The translations under genes and the position numbers were made by a program. Positions 1 through 4,637 of a DNA stretch of 11,534 nt are shown piece after piece. Within the stretch, counting starts at the first letter, position 1. The number at the start of each line of letters is the position of its first letter. Below the pieces are notes generated by a model. That model searched no databases. It was not told where the DNA came from and was given only the letters and a program-made list of their open reading frames with translations. Origin of the DNA: UMGS172 sp045648145 (GTDB taxonomy: Bacteria; Bacillota; Clostridia; Oscillospirales; Acutalibacteraceae); contig JAZRNK010000121.1 of NCBI GenBank assembly GCA_045648145.1, forward strand, positions 1 through 11,534, in the 5' to 3' direction.

Positions 1-81
1 ACCGGCGCATGAGGCTTCAACCTTAGCTTTGATATCAGCAACCTGCTGCTGCTTAACTTCTAAAACCTTCTGACTTGGCAA
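1..81 (-). CDS. rplJ: 50S ribosomal protein L10, N-terminal fragment (cut by window edge)
   Basis: Only the first 27 codons lie in the window; the gene continues off the left edge. The translation begins MPSQKVLEVKQQQVADIKAK, which matches the usual start of bacterial L10, the protein that anchors the L7/L12 stalk to the large ribosomal subunit. The start codon is TTG at 79-81. It is preceded by GGAGG (91-95) with a 9-base gap, and no in-frame ATG competes. Identity is supported strongly by context: a separate promoter and an L10-type attenuator leader lie directly upstream, and rplA lies before that, the normal rplK-rplA-rplJ-rplL order. L10 is expected to repress its own synthesis through that leader. 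The family assignment rests on a short stretch plus context. Confidence 0.88.
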   Translation of the reverse strand, partial: MPSQKVLEVKQQQVADIKAKVEASCAG

Positions 82-87
82 ATCAAT

Positions 88-95
88 TCACCTCC
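88..95 (-). promoter_or_regulatory. Ribosome binding site of rplJ (decides a TTG start)
   Basis: GGAGGTGA on the minus strand sits 9 bases (from GGAGG) before the TTG codon at 79-81. Because there is no ATG nearby, this strong Shine-Dalgarno sequence is the main reason for placing the start at TTG. Confidence 0.8.
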
Positions 96-102
96 GGGTA
101 TT

Positions 103-132
103 AAAAAATGCCTGTTCCAAAGACGGACAGGC
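103..132 (-). terminator. Intrinsic terminator (attenuator) in the rplJ leader
   Basis: On the minus strand a 7-bp stem TGCCTGT / ACAGGCA (GCCTGT at 127-132, ACAGGC at 110-115) is followed by six T residues (103-108). The terminator lies just upstream of the rplJ ribosome binding site, so it must be avoided for rplJ expression. Its loop (117-124) reads GTCTTTGG, which is the exact complement of CCAAAGAC at the start of the leader (213-220). That suggests a competing pairing that would break the terminator. Confidence 0.85.
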
Positions 133-227
133 ACACAGAAACAGTCAATATAAGACGATTTGTGTTCATCCTCGGTAGGCAGACTTAACAGTCTTTACGC
201 AAAGCACCTACGGTCTTTGGAATTAAC
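103..227 (-). promoter_or_regulatory. L10 ribosomal protein leader RNA (autoregulatory attenuator)
   Basis: The transcript expected from the promoter at 234-262 begins near 227 and carries the hallmarks of the bacterial L10 leader: GACCGTAGGTG near its 5' end pairs with CTACCGAGG further on (GTAGG with CCTAC), a short internal hairpin reads AGACTGTTAAGTCT, and an intrinsic terminator closes the leader. In Bacillota the L10(L12)4 complex binds such a leader and favours premature termination, which lowers rplJL expression when stalk protein is in excess. Here CCAAAGAC at 213-220 is complementary to the terminator loop at 117-124, which offers an obvious alternative structure. The family assignment is from sequence pattern; the switching scheme is inference. 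Confidence 0.85.
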
Positions 228-233
228 AGATGT

Positions 234-262
234 ATGTTACCATACATTTTTGTATTTGTCAA
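234..262 (-). promoter_or_regulatory. Sigma-A type promoter for rplJ(L)
   Basis: On the minus strand TTGACA (257-262) and TAACAT (234-239) are separated by exactly 17 bases. This gives rplJL a promoter of its own inside the ribosomal protein cluster, downstream of rplA. Confidence 0.85.
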
Positions 263-292
263 CACTAAATTTATAATTTAATGTTTTTAACC

Positions 293-320
293 TGCCTGAC
301 ATCAAGGTGGATGTCAGGCA
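293..320 (-). terminator. Strong stem-loop after rplA, possible terminator without a U tract
   Basis: TGCCTGACATC and GATGTCAGGCA form an uninterrupted 11-bp stem (293-303 with 310-320) with a 6-base loop, 21 bases after the rplA stop. The bases that follow on the minus strand (GGTTAAAAACATT) are not a T run, so intrinsic termination may be weak. It could be a partial terminator between rplA and the rplJ promoter, or an RNA processing or 3'-end stabilising structure. Confidence 0.55.
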
Positions 321-341
321 AGGATTAAACGAATTAAATGA

Positions 342-1037
342 TTAAGCGCCGTATTTAGAAGCGTTAACCTTAATTCCGGGGCCCATAGTAGTAGCAACTA
401 CGCAGGACTTAATATACTGACCTTTTGCTGCGGCGGGCTTTGCTTTAGCAATAGCGCCGAGCAAGGTTTCGAAGTTCTCCTGGAGCTTTTCAGCGCCGAA
501 GGAAACCTTACCGATGGGGCAGTGGATGATGTTCTGCTTGTCAAGACGATACTCAATCTTACCTGCTTTTGCTTCGGTAACAGCCTTAGCAACGTCGGGT
601 GTAACGGTACCTGCCTTGGGGTTAGGCATAAGGCCACGGGGACCAAGAACCTTACCAAGACGGCCAACAAGACCCATCATATCAGGAGATGCGATAACAA
701 CGTCGAAATCCATCCAGTTTTCAGTCTGGATTTTGGTTACGAGGTCCTCAGCACCTACAAACTCTGCACCTGCTGCAAGAGCGTCCTTAGCCTTGTCTTC
801 TTTACAGATAACAAGAACGCGAACGTTCTTACCGGTACCGTTAGGAAGAACAACGGCGCCACGAACCTGCTGGTCAGCGTGACGTGAGTCAACACCAAGG
901 CGAACGTGTGCTTCTACGGTCTCATCAAATTTTGCAATTTTTGTTTTAACTGTTAAATCCATTGCCTCAGCAATGTCATACTGTTTAGTAGAGTCTACAA
1001 GCTGTGCGCTTGCGACATATTTTTTACCATGTTTCAT
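342..1037 (-). CDS. rplA: 50S ribosomal protein L1
   Basis: The 231-residue product has the usual length of bacterial L1 and its typical sequence throughout: GKKY at the N-terminus, VLPNGTGK near residue 65, MGLVGRLGKVLGPRGLMPNP near residues 120-140, GTVT just after it, and TMGPGIKVN near the C-terminus. L1 binds the mobile L1 stalk of 23S rRNA and helps eject deacylated tRNA from the E site; in many bacteria it also represses its own operon by binding an mRNA mimic of that rRNA site. The ATG at 1035-1037 follows GGGAGGT (1047-1053) at normal spacing. It is the last gene of the rpmG-secE-nusG-rplK-rplA group, 58 bases after rplK. A candidate L1-binding stem-loop sits in that gap. Nothing about the protein looks unusual. 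Confidence 0.98.
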   Translation of the reverse strand: MKHGKKYVASAQLVDSTKQYDIAEAMDLTVKTKIAKFDETVEAHVRLGVDSRHADQQVRGAVVLPNGTGKNVRVLVICKEDKAKDALAAGAEFVGAEDLVTKIQTENWMDFDVVIASPDMMGLVGRLGKVLGPRGLMPNPKAGTVTPDVAKAVTEAKAGKIEYRLDKQNIIHCPIGKVSFGAEKLQENFETLLGAIAKAKPAAAKGQYIKSCVVATTMGPGIKVNASKYGA

Positions 1038-1059
1038 TTAAAGTTTACCTCCCAAAATA

Positions 1060-1086
1060 GTGGTTAAATCGGATATTTCCTCCCAC
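1060..1086 (-). promoter_or_regulatory. Candidate L1-binding stem-loop in the rplK-rplA gap
   Basis: On the minus strand GTGG (1083-1086) pairs with CCAC (1060-1063). They enclose GAGGA, a short AATA loop, TCC, and an asymmetric GATTTAA bulge. Known L1 mRNA sites have this layout: an outer helix, a GAG-type strand opposite a GA...AA strand, and a short inner helix. The element ends just before the rplA Shine-Dalgarno sequence, so L1 binding could block initiation. An alternative hairpin CTCCC-TTGT-GGGAG (1080-1093) would mask the same GTGGGAG. The identification is by pattern and position only. Confidence 0.55.
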
Positions 1087-1095
1087 AAGGGAGCA

Positions 1096-1521
1096 TCAGT
1101 CTACGACAGTGATGCCCATGCTGCGAGCTGTACCTGCAACCATTGACATAGCTGCTTCGAGGTTTGCTGCATTAAGGTCGGGCATTTTCTGTTCTGCAAT
1201 CTTCTGAACCTGCTCCTTAGTGATCTGGGCAACCTTTGTCTTGTTCGGAACGCCCGATGCACGCTCAATTCCGCAAGCCTTCTTAATAAGAACGGCTGCA
1301 GGAGGAGTCTTGGTAACGAATGTAAAGGAACGGTCGGCGTAAACGGTAATAACAACAGGAATGATAAGACCTGCGTCATTCTTGGTACGCTCGTTGAATT
1401 CCTTAGTGAATGCCATGATGTTTACACCATGCTGACCGAGTGCCGGACCAACAGGCGGAGCCGGAGTTGCTTTTCCAGCAGGAATCTGAAGCTTTATATA
1501 GCCAGTAATTTTCTGTGCCAT
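1096..1521 (-). CDS. rplK: 50S ribosomal protein L11
   Basis: The 141-residue product matches bacterial L11 in length and sequence. Residues 14-32 contain the proline-rich PAGKATPAPPVGPALGQHG segment typical of the N-terminal domain, where thiostrepton-class antibiotics act at the rRNA interface. The C-terminal rRNA-binding domain includes TPPAAVLIKKA and ends GTARSMGITV. L11 forms the base of the GTPase-associated centre on 23S rRNA and takes part in factor-dependent GTP hydrolysis and RelA activation. The ATG at 1519-1521 follows GGAGGT (1529-1534). It lies between nusG (121-base gap) and rplA (58-base gap), the standard order. The unusually long gap before it holds a structured leader element. 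Confidence 0.98.
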   Translation of the reverse strand: MAQKITGYIKLQIPAGKATPAPPVGPALGQHGVNIMAFTKEFNERTKNDAGLIIPVVITVYADRSFTFVTKTPPAAVLIKKACGIERASGVPNKTKVAQITKEQVQKIAEQKMPDLNAANLEAAMSMVAGTARSMGITVVD

Positions 1522-1541
1522 TAGTTATACCTCCAAAGTAA

Positions 1542-1600
1542 GTGGTGGCGGCGCTTTCGCGCTCACGGAGCACTTTGAAAAAATTAAGTGTTCCTCCCAC
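1542..1600 (-). promoter_or_regulatory. Structured rplK leader, second copy of the GTGGGAGGAA...ACCAC element
   Basis: The minus strand opens with GTGGGAGGAA (1591-1600) and ends with ACCACTTACTTTGGAGG next to the rplK start. Those borders are nearly the same as the element before rplA. Between them are an inner stem GGAACACTT / AAGTGCTCC (8 of 9 pairs) and a small GCGC-GAAA-GCGC tetraloop hairpin. GTGG can pair with CCAC to close the whole unit. An L1-responsive or folding role is plausible, but the 3' strand differs more from known L1 sites than does the rplA copy. Confidence 0.5.
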
Positions 1601-1642
1601 GGTTCGCTTTTAAGCGATAGGGTAAAACCCATTATTTATCAA

Positions 1643-2176
1643 TTAATCTTCGATCACTTCTATCTGACCGAGTTCAAGCTCGACAGGTGTTTCTCTGCCG
1701 AACATAGAAATGGTGACGCGGACATTGTTTTTCTCAATATCAATCTCGTCAACAACACCGGTAAAGCCTTCAAGCGGGCCGTCGATAATATTAACATTAT
1801 CGCCGACAGAGTAAGCAACTTCGACGGTGCGCTTTTCAACGCCGAGCGACTCAACCTCTTTATCGGTGAGCGGTACCGGTTTTGAAGCCGGACCAACAAA
1901 TCCAGTACAGCCGCGTGTGTTACGGACAACGTACCAGGAATCGTCGGTAACGATCATTTTGATCATTACGTATCCCGGGAAAATCTTTCTCTCAACCTGT
2001 TTTTCCTTACCGTCGGCACCGATTTCGGTAACGATTTCGGTAGGAATTTTAATATCCTGGATGAGATCCTGCATTCCACGGTTTTCGACCATTTTTTCAA
2101 GGTCTGTCATAACCTTATTTTCATAGCCTGTGTATGTGTGTACCACATACCACTTGGCCTCTTCGTAATCTGCCAT
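1643..2176 (-). CDS. nusG: Transcription termination/antitermination factor NusG
   Basis: The 177-residue protein has both NusG domains. The NGN domain (about residues 8-105) contains WYVVHTYTGYENKV, RKIFPGYVMIKM and VVRNTRGCTGFVG, which contact the RNA polymerase clamp. A KOW domain (about 124-175) contains GDNVNIIDGPLEGFTGVV and ends with MFGRETPVELELGQIE. NusG binds elongating RNA polymerase, modulates pausing and couples to Rho or to ribosomal protein S10. The ATG at 2174-2176 follows GGAGGTTG (2181-2188). It is 29 bases downstream of secE and 121 bases upstream of rplK, the classical secE-nusG-rplK order. Length and sequence are ordinary, with no insertion in the NGN domain. Confidence 0.98.
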   Translation of the reverse strand: MADYEEAKWYVVHTYTGYENKVMTDLEKMVENRGMQDLIQDIKIPTEIVTEIGADGKEKQVERKIFPGYVMIKMIVTDDSWYVVRNTRGCTGFVGPASKPVPLTDKEVESLGVEKRTVEVAYSVGDNVNIIDGPLEGFTGVVDEIDIEKNNVRVTISMFGRETPVELELGQIEVIED

Positions 2177-2205
2177 AGGTCAACCTCCGCTAATAAATTG
2201 AAGAA

Positions 2206-2883
2206 TTACTTGCGAAATAGATCAAGCAAGCTGCCAAGACCAAAGTCAACAAGCCAAACGAATGCACCGAGTACAAGGCACATAATAAGAACGATAATGG
2301 TGTTCTTAACTACGGCGCGAGGACCGGGCCATACGATTTTCTTGACTTCTCCTTTATAGTCGCGAAGAAACTTTACAACCTTTTTAGGTATTGTAAGTGA
2401 CTGTCCTTTAGATTCTGCAACAGCGATTGCATCGGCAATAAGCAGGTGAGCAATAGCACTGCCAAAGGTGGCAAAAAGTGCGATTGCAATAAACAGCGGT
2501 GTATTGCCAACGTAAGCGACTGAAACAACACCCGAAAGTCCCTGAGTGTCAAGGAAATAAGCCGGATTAGAGCAGGCGACAACAAGCATGTATACGGCTG
2601 CAACACCCGAGAAGCCGATGGTTGCCCATCTTGTTCCCTTGAACTTGAAGGAAAGAGCTGAGAAAAGAACAGAGAATGCTGCGAGAATCAAACAGAAGAG
2701 GATATCAGATGAATTACCTACTTCAGCGCTCTCGTGCGAAGCACCAAATGCGAACTCTGTACCGGTACGGATCAACTCACCGTCGGTAAATACTATTTTA
2801 CCGACATTGGTGAAGAACAGTACCAGAGCAGCCGCTGCAAAGACTATGGTAGACACACTGAAAATTGTTTTTAACGTTTTCAA
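2206..2883 (-). CDS. secE: Preprotein translocase subunit SecE with a long N-terminal multi-membrane extension
   Basis: The C-terminal 60 or so residues (about 163-225) are a clear SecE: an amphipathic segment VVKFLRDYKGEVKKIVWPGP followed by one membrane helix (about 195-213). This is the essential clamp of the SecYEG protein export channel. What is odd is the rest. Bacterial SecE in Bacillota is usually about 60-80 residues, but here 225 are encoded in one uninterrupted frame. The extra N-terminal region has four hydrophobic segments (about 7-25, 60-79, 86-105 and 128-150). I do not recognise this region as a known domain. The start is TTG at 2881-2883, 7 bases after AAGGAGG (2891-2897). 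No good internal start with a ribosome binding site precedes the SecE part, so a shorter SecE is not obvious from the sequence. The upstream rpmG and downstream nusG are its usual neighbours. Confidence 0.9.
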   Translation of the reverse strand: MKTLKTIFSVSTIVFAAAALVLFFTNVGKIVFTDGELIRTGTEFAFGASHESAEVGNSSDILFCLILAAFSVLFSALSFKFKGTRWATIGFSGVAAVYMLVVACSNPAYFLDTQGLSGVVSVAYVGNTPLFIAIALFATFGSAIAHLLIADAIAVAESKGQSLTIPKKVVKFLRDYKGEVKKIVWPGPRAVVKNTIIVLIMCLVLGAFVWLVDFGLGSLLDLFRK

Positions 2884-2890
2884 CTGTGTA

Positions 2891-2897
2891 CCTCCTT
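2891..2897 (-). promoter_or_regulatory. Ribosome binding site of secE, overlapping the rpmG stop codon
   Basis: AAGGAGG on the minus strand shares bases with the rpmG TAA stop (2896-2898) and lies 7 bases before the TTG start of secE. This supports the long secE frame starting at TTG and suggests translational coupling between rpmG and secE. Confidence 0.8.
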
Positions 2898-3045
2898 ACT
2901 TAGTCTCTTTGTGAACGGTGTGCTTCTTGCAGAATCTGCAATACTTGTTCATCTCAAGACGATCAGGGTCGTTTTTCTTGTTCTTGGTTGTATTGTAGTT
3001 ACGCTGTTTACACTCAGAACAAGCCAATGTGATTTTTACTCTCAT
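2896..3045 (-). CDS. rpmG: 50S ribosomal protein L33 (zinc-binding type)
   Basis: This is a small gene of 49 codons plus stop. The product starts MRVKITLACSECKQRNY and ends CRFCKKHTVHKETK, which is typical L33. Two CxxC pairs (CSEC at residues 9-12 and CRFC at 36-39) form the zinc ribbon of the C+ form of L33, as opposed to the cysteine-free form used under zinc limitation. L33 sits near the E site of the large subunit. The ATG at 3043-3045 follows GGGAGGTG (3051-3058). The stop codon overlaps the secE ribosome binding site. It is the first gene of the rpmG-secE-nusG-rplK-rplA group, as in many Bacillota. Confidence 0.96.
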   Translation of the reverse strand: MRVKITLACSECKQRNYNTTKNKKNDPDRLEMNKYCRFCKKHTVHKETK

Positions 3046-3228
3046 GACGGCACCTCCCGTTTTACGGAAATATTTTTGCTTCTAATTTTGAAGCTTGGCC
3101 TCCCTCGAAACAGATGCTTACCGCTTATTGAAACACAACATATAGTGCGTTTTTAAAAAGCGCAAACAAGCGGTTGAAAAAGCAAATCTGAAACAGGTCT
3201 TTAAACTAAAAAAGACCTTTGCAGAGGT
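3046..3228 (-). promoter_or_regulatory. Long, folded 5' leader of the rpmG-secE-nusG-rplKA transcript
   Basis: About 180 untranslated bases lie between the predicted transcription start (near 3228) and rpmG. Several stem-loops are visible on the minus strand: AGGTCTTT/AAAGACCT (3195-3218, 8 bp) at the 5' end; an outer ACCGCTT/AAGCGGT pair (3120-3126 with 3168-3174) that encloses TGCG/CGCA (3146-3164); GCTTC/GAAGC (3078-3094); and CCGT/ACGG (3057-3067), which includes the first bases of the rpmG Shine-Dalgarno sequence. There is no convincing terminator with a T run. I do not recognise a known riboswitch or ribosomal protein leader here. Confidence 0.5.
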
Positions 3229-3234
3229 ATTGCA

Positions 3235-3263
3235 ATTATAGCACAACACATCCTAAAGGTCAA
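3235..3263 (-). promoter_or_regulatory. Sigma-A type promoter for the rpmG-secE-nusG-rplK-rplA operon
   Basis: On the minus strand TTGACC (3258-3263) and TATAAT (3235-3240) are separated by 17 bases. The -35 box begins only about 20 bases after the rlmH stop codon, so no terminator fits between rlmH and this promoter. Confidence 0.88.
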
Positions 3264-3283
3264 GAGTTTTTTTGATAGTTTTA

Positions 3284-3766
3284 TTATTTATGATAGGTGG
3301 CGCCTTGGGTGATTTTAAAGGCTCGGTAAATTTGCTCAAGCAGCATAACACGCGCCAACTGATGTGGGAAGGTCATCTTGGACATTGACAGCTTTAGGTC
3401 GGCTTTTTGTTTTATGCTGTCATCAATTCCGTACGAGCTGCCAATTACAAAACATACGTTAGTTTTACCCATTATGGCTACCTGCTCCAATTTTTGTGAA
3501 AGCTCTACGCTATCGAGCTGTTTGCCTTCAATACAAAGCGGAATTAAATAGGCGTTATTGGGTATAAGCGAGGATATTTTATCCGCTTCATTGCTAAGGG
3601 CGGTTTTGATTTCGCTCTCGGACGGCTTATCCGAAAGCTTTGCAGACTCAAGCTCGATTATTTTTAATGAGCACAGAGTGCCTAAACGCTTTACATATTC
3701 ATCGCAAGCGCCACGCAGGTATTTTTCTTTTAAGTGTCCTAAAGTTATAAGGGTTATTTTAAGCAT
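3284..3766 (-). CDS. rlmH: 23S rRNA (pseudouridine-1915-N3)-methyltransferase RlmH
   Basis: The product has 160 residues, the usual RlmH length of about 159. It is a small SPOUT-class methyltransferase that methylates pseudouridine 1915 in helix 69 of 23S rRNA using S-adenosylmethionine. Family features are the start MLKITLITLG, LCIEGKQLDS near residues 77-86, the SAM-binding knot loop FVIGSSYG (106-113), and a highly conserved C-terminus (SKMTFPHQLARVMLLEQIYR, then YHK). The ATG at 3764-3766 has AAGGAG (3773-3778) 6 bases upstream. The open frame extends 13 codons further upstream, but those residues overlap the preceding gene and have no family counterpart. It lies 14 bases after the metallo-beta-lactamase gene, so co-expression is likely. 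Confidence 0.97.
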   Translation of the reverse strand: MLKITLITLGHLKEKYLRGACDEYVKRLGTLCSLKIIELESAKLSDKPSESEIKTALSNEADKISSLIPNNAYLIPLCIEGKQLDSVELSQKLEQVAIMGKTNVCFVIGSSYGIDDSIKQKADLKLSMSKMTFPHQLARVMLLEQIYRAFKITQGATYHK

Positions 3767-3780
3767 TTTACACTCCTTAA

Positions 3781-4566
3781 TTAAAAGAGTACGGCATCGT
3801 TGCATTTTGGCGGTGCTACGTAAAGCAGATAATCCTTCTTCTCAAAAAGCTTACAGTCAACGAGGGCTGAAACGGCGGTGGTACGTGCAATTTCGGGACG
3901 GTTATTCTCGCGGCTTAAATGGCCTAAGATTATTCTCGTCGTTCCGTTTTTGACAAGATTTTCAAGCTCTTTAGCACAAGCTATATTGGAAAGGTGACCG
4001 ACGTCACTCAAAATACGTTTTTTAAGTGGCTCGGGGTAGGAGCCTTTTTGAAGCAGGGTAACATCGTGGTTAGATTCAAACAAAAGGGCGGCACAACCCG
4101 TAAGATTTTGCCTTACCTCGTCTGATACGAAGCCCAAGTCGGTACAGATGGCACATTTTTTGCCGTTTGGCAGAGTAAAGGTGTAGCCGCTTGAGCCTTC
4201 ACAGTCGTGACTTGTGGCAAAGCGGTTGACGGTAAAATCTGCTACCGCAGCATCGGTATCTATAATATGTAAGTTTTTATCGGTATCAAGAATATTGTTT
4301 TCAATAAGTGTTTCGGCAGTTTTAAGGGAAGCGTATATCGGGATATTGTATTTTTTAGAAAAAACACGCAGTCCGCAAACGTGGTCGGTATGCTCGTGCG
4401 TTACAAATATTGCGGAAATATTCTGCGGTTCAACGCTGTGAGAACACAGAGCCTCGGTTATTGCTTTTGCGCTGATACCTGCATCGACAAGAACACTGCT
4501 TTTGCCGTGGGCGATATATGTGCAGTTGCCGCTGCTTCCGCTCGCGAGGGTGATGATTTTACTCAT
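3781..4566 (-). CDS. MBL-fold metallohydrolase, YycJ/WalJ (VicX) type
   Basis: The 261-residue protein starts MSKIITLASGSSGNCTYI, characteristic of the YycJ/WalJ/VicX group of metallo-beta-lactamase-fold proteins. The metal-binding signature HEHTDH is at residues 57-62, and further conserved metal-ligand regions are ATSHDCEGSSGY, TDLGFV, SNHD and GHLSREN. The group is related to phosphodiesterases and nucleases such as the 5'-3' exonuclease type. In Bacillus and streptococci it is encoded with the WalK/WalR cell wall signalling pair and linked to cell division or DNA damage. Here the walRK genes are absent from the window, but rlmH follows, as in the Bacillus yyc region. ATG at 4564-4566 follows AGGAGA. 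The substrate cannot be told from sequence. Confidence 0.9.
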   Translation of the reverse strand: MSKIITLASGSSGNCTYIAHGKSSVLVDAGISAKAITEALCSHSVEPQNISAIFVTHEHTDHVCGLRVFSKKYNIPIYASLKTAETLIENNILDTDKNLHIIDTDAAVADFTVNRFATSHDCEGSSGYTFTLPNGKKCAICTDLGFVSDEVRQNLTGCAALLFESNHDVTLLQKGSYPEPLKKRILSDVGHLSNIACAKELENLVKNGTTRIILGHLSRENNRPEIARTTAVSALVDCKLFEKKDYLLYVAPPKCNDAVLF

Positions 4567-4585
4567 TTTATCTCCTAAATTAAAG

Positions 4586-4626
4586 GGGACTATCCAAAAC
4601 TAAAAGTAAAGCTTTGAGACAGTCCC
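4586..4626 (-). terminator. Stem-loop between murA and the WalJ-like gene, possible weak terminator
   Basis: Starting 11 bases after the murA stop, GGGACTGTC pairs with GATAGTCCC (9 pairs, one of them G-T), and CAAAGC with GTTTTG extends the stem after a one-base bulge; the loop is about 10 bases. The following CCTTTAATTTAGG is only partly T-rich, so read-through into the downstream gene is likely. Its opening GGGACTG is shared with the terminator after recR. Confidence 0.6.
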
Positions 4627-4637
4627 TCGTTTTTGTT

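Noticed and set aside
514..887. Plus-strand open frames opposite rplA
   Set aside because: They lie fully inside a well-supported gene on the other strand, have no ribosome binding site and show no family resemblance; similar shadows opposite nusG, murA and dnaX were dismissed for the same reason.
3767..3805. A 13-codon longer rlmH start
   Set aside because: It overlaps the end of the preceding gene, has no good ribosome binding site and adds residues absent from the family; the start at 3766 has AAGGAG at proper spacing.
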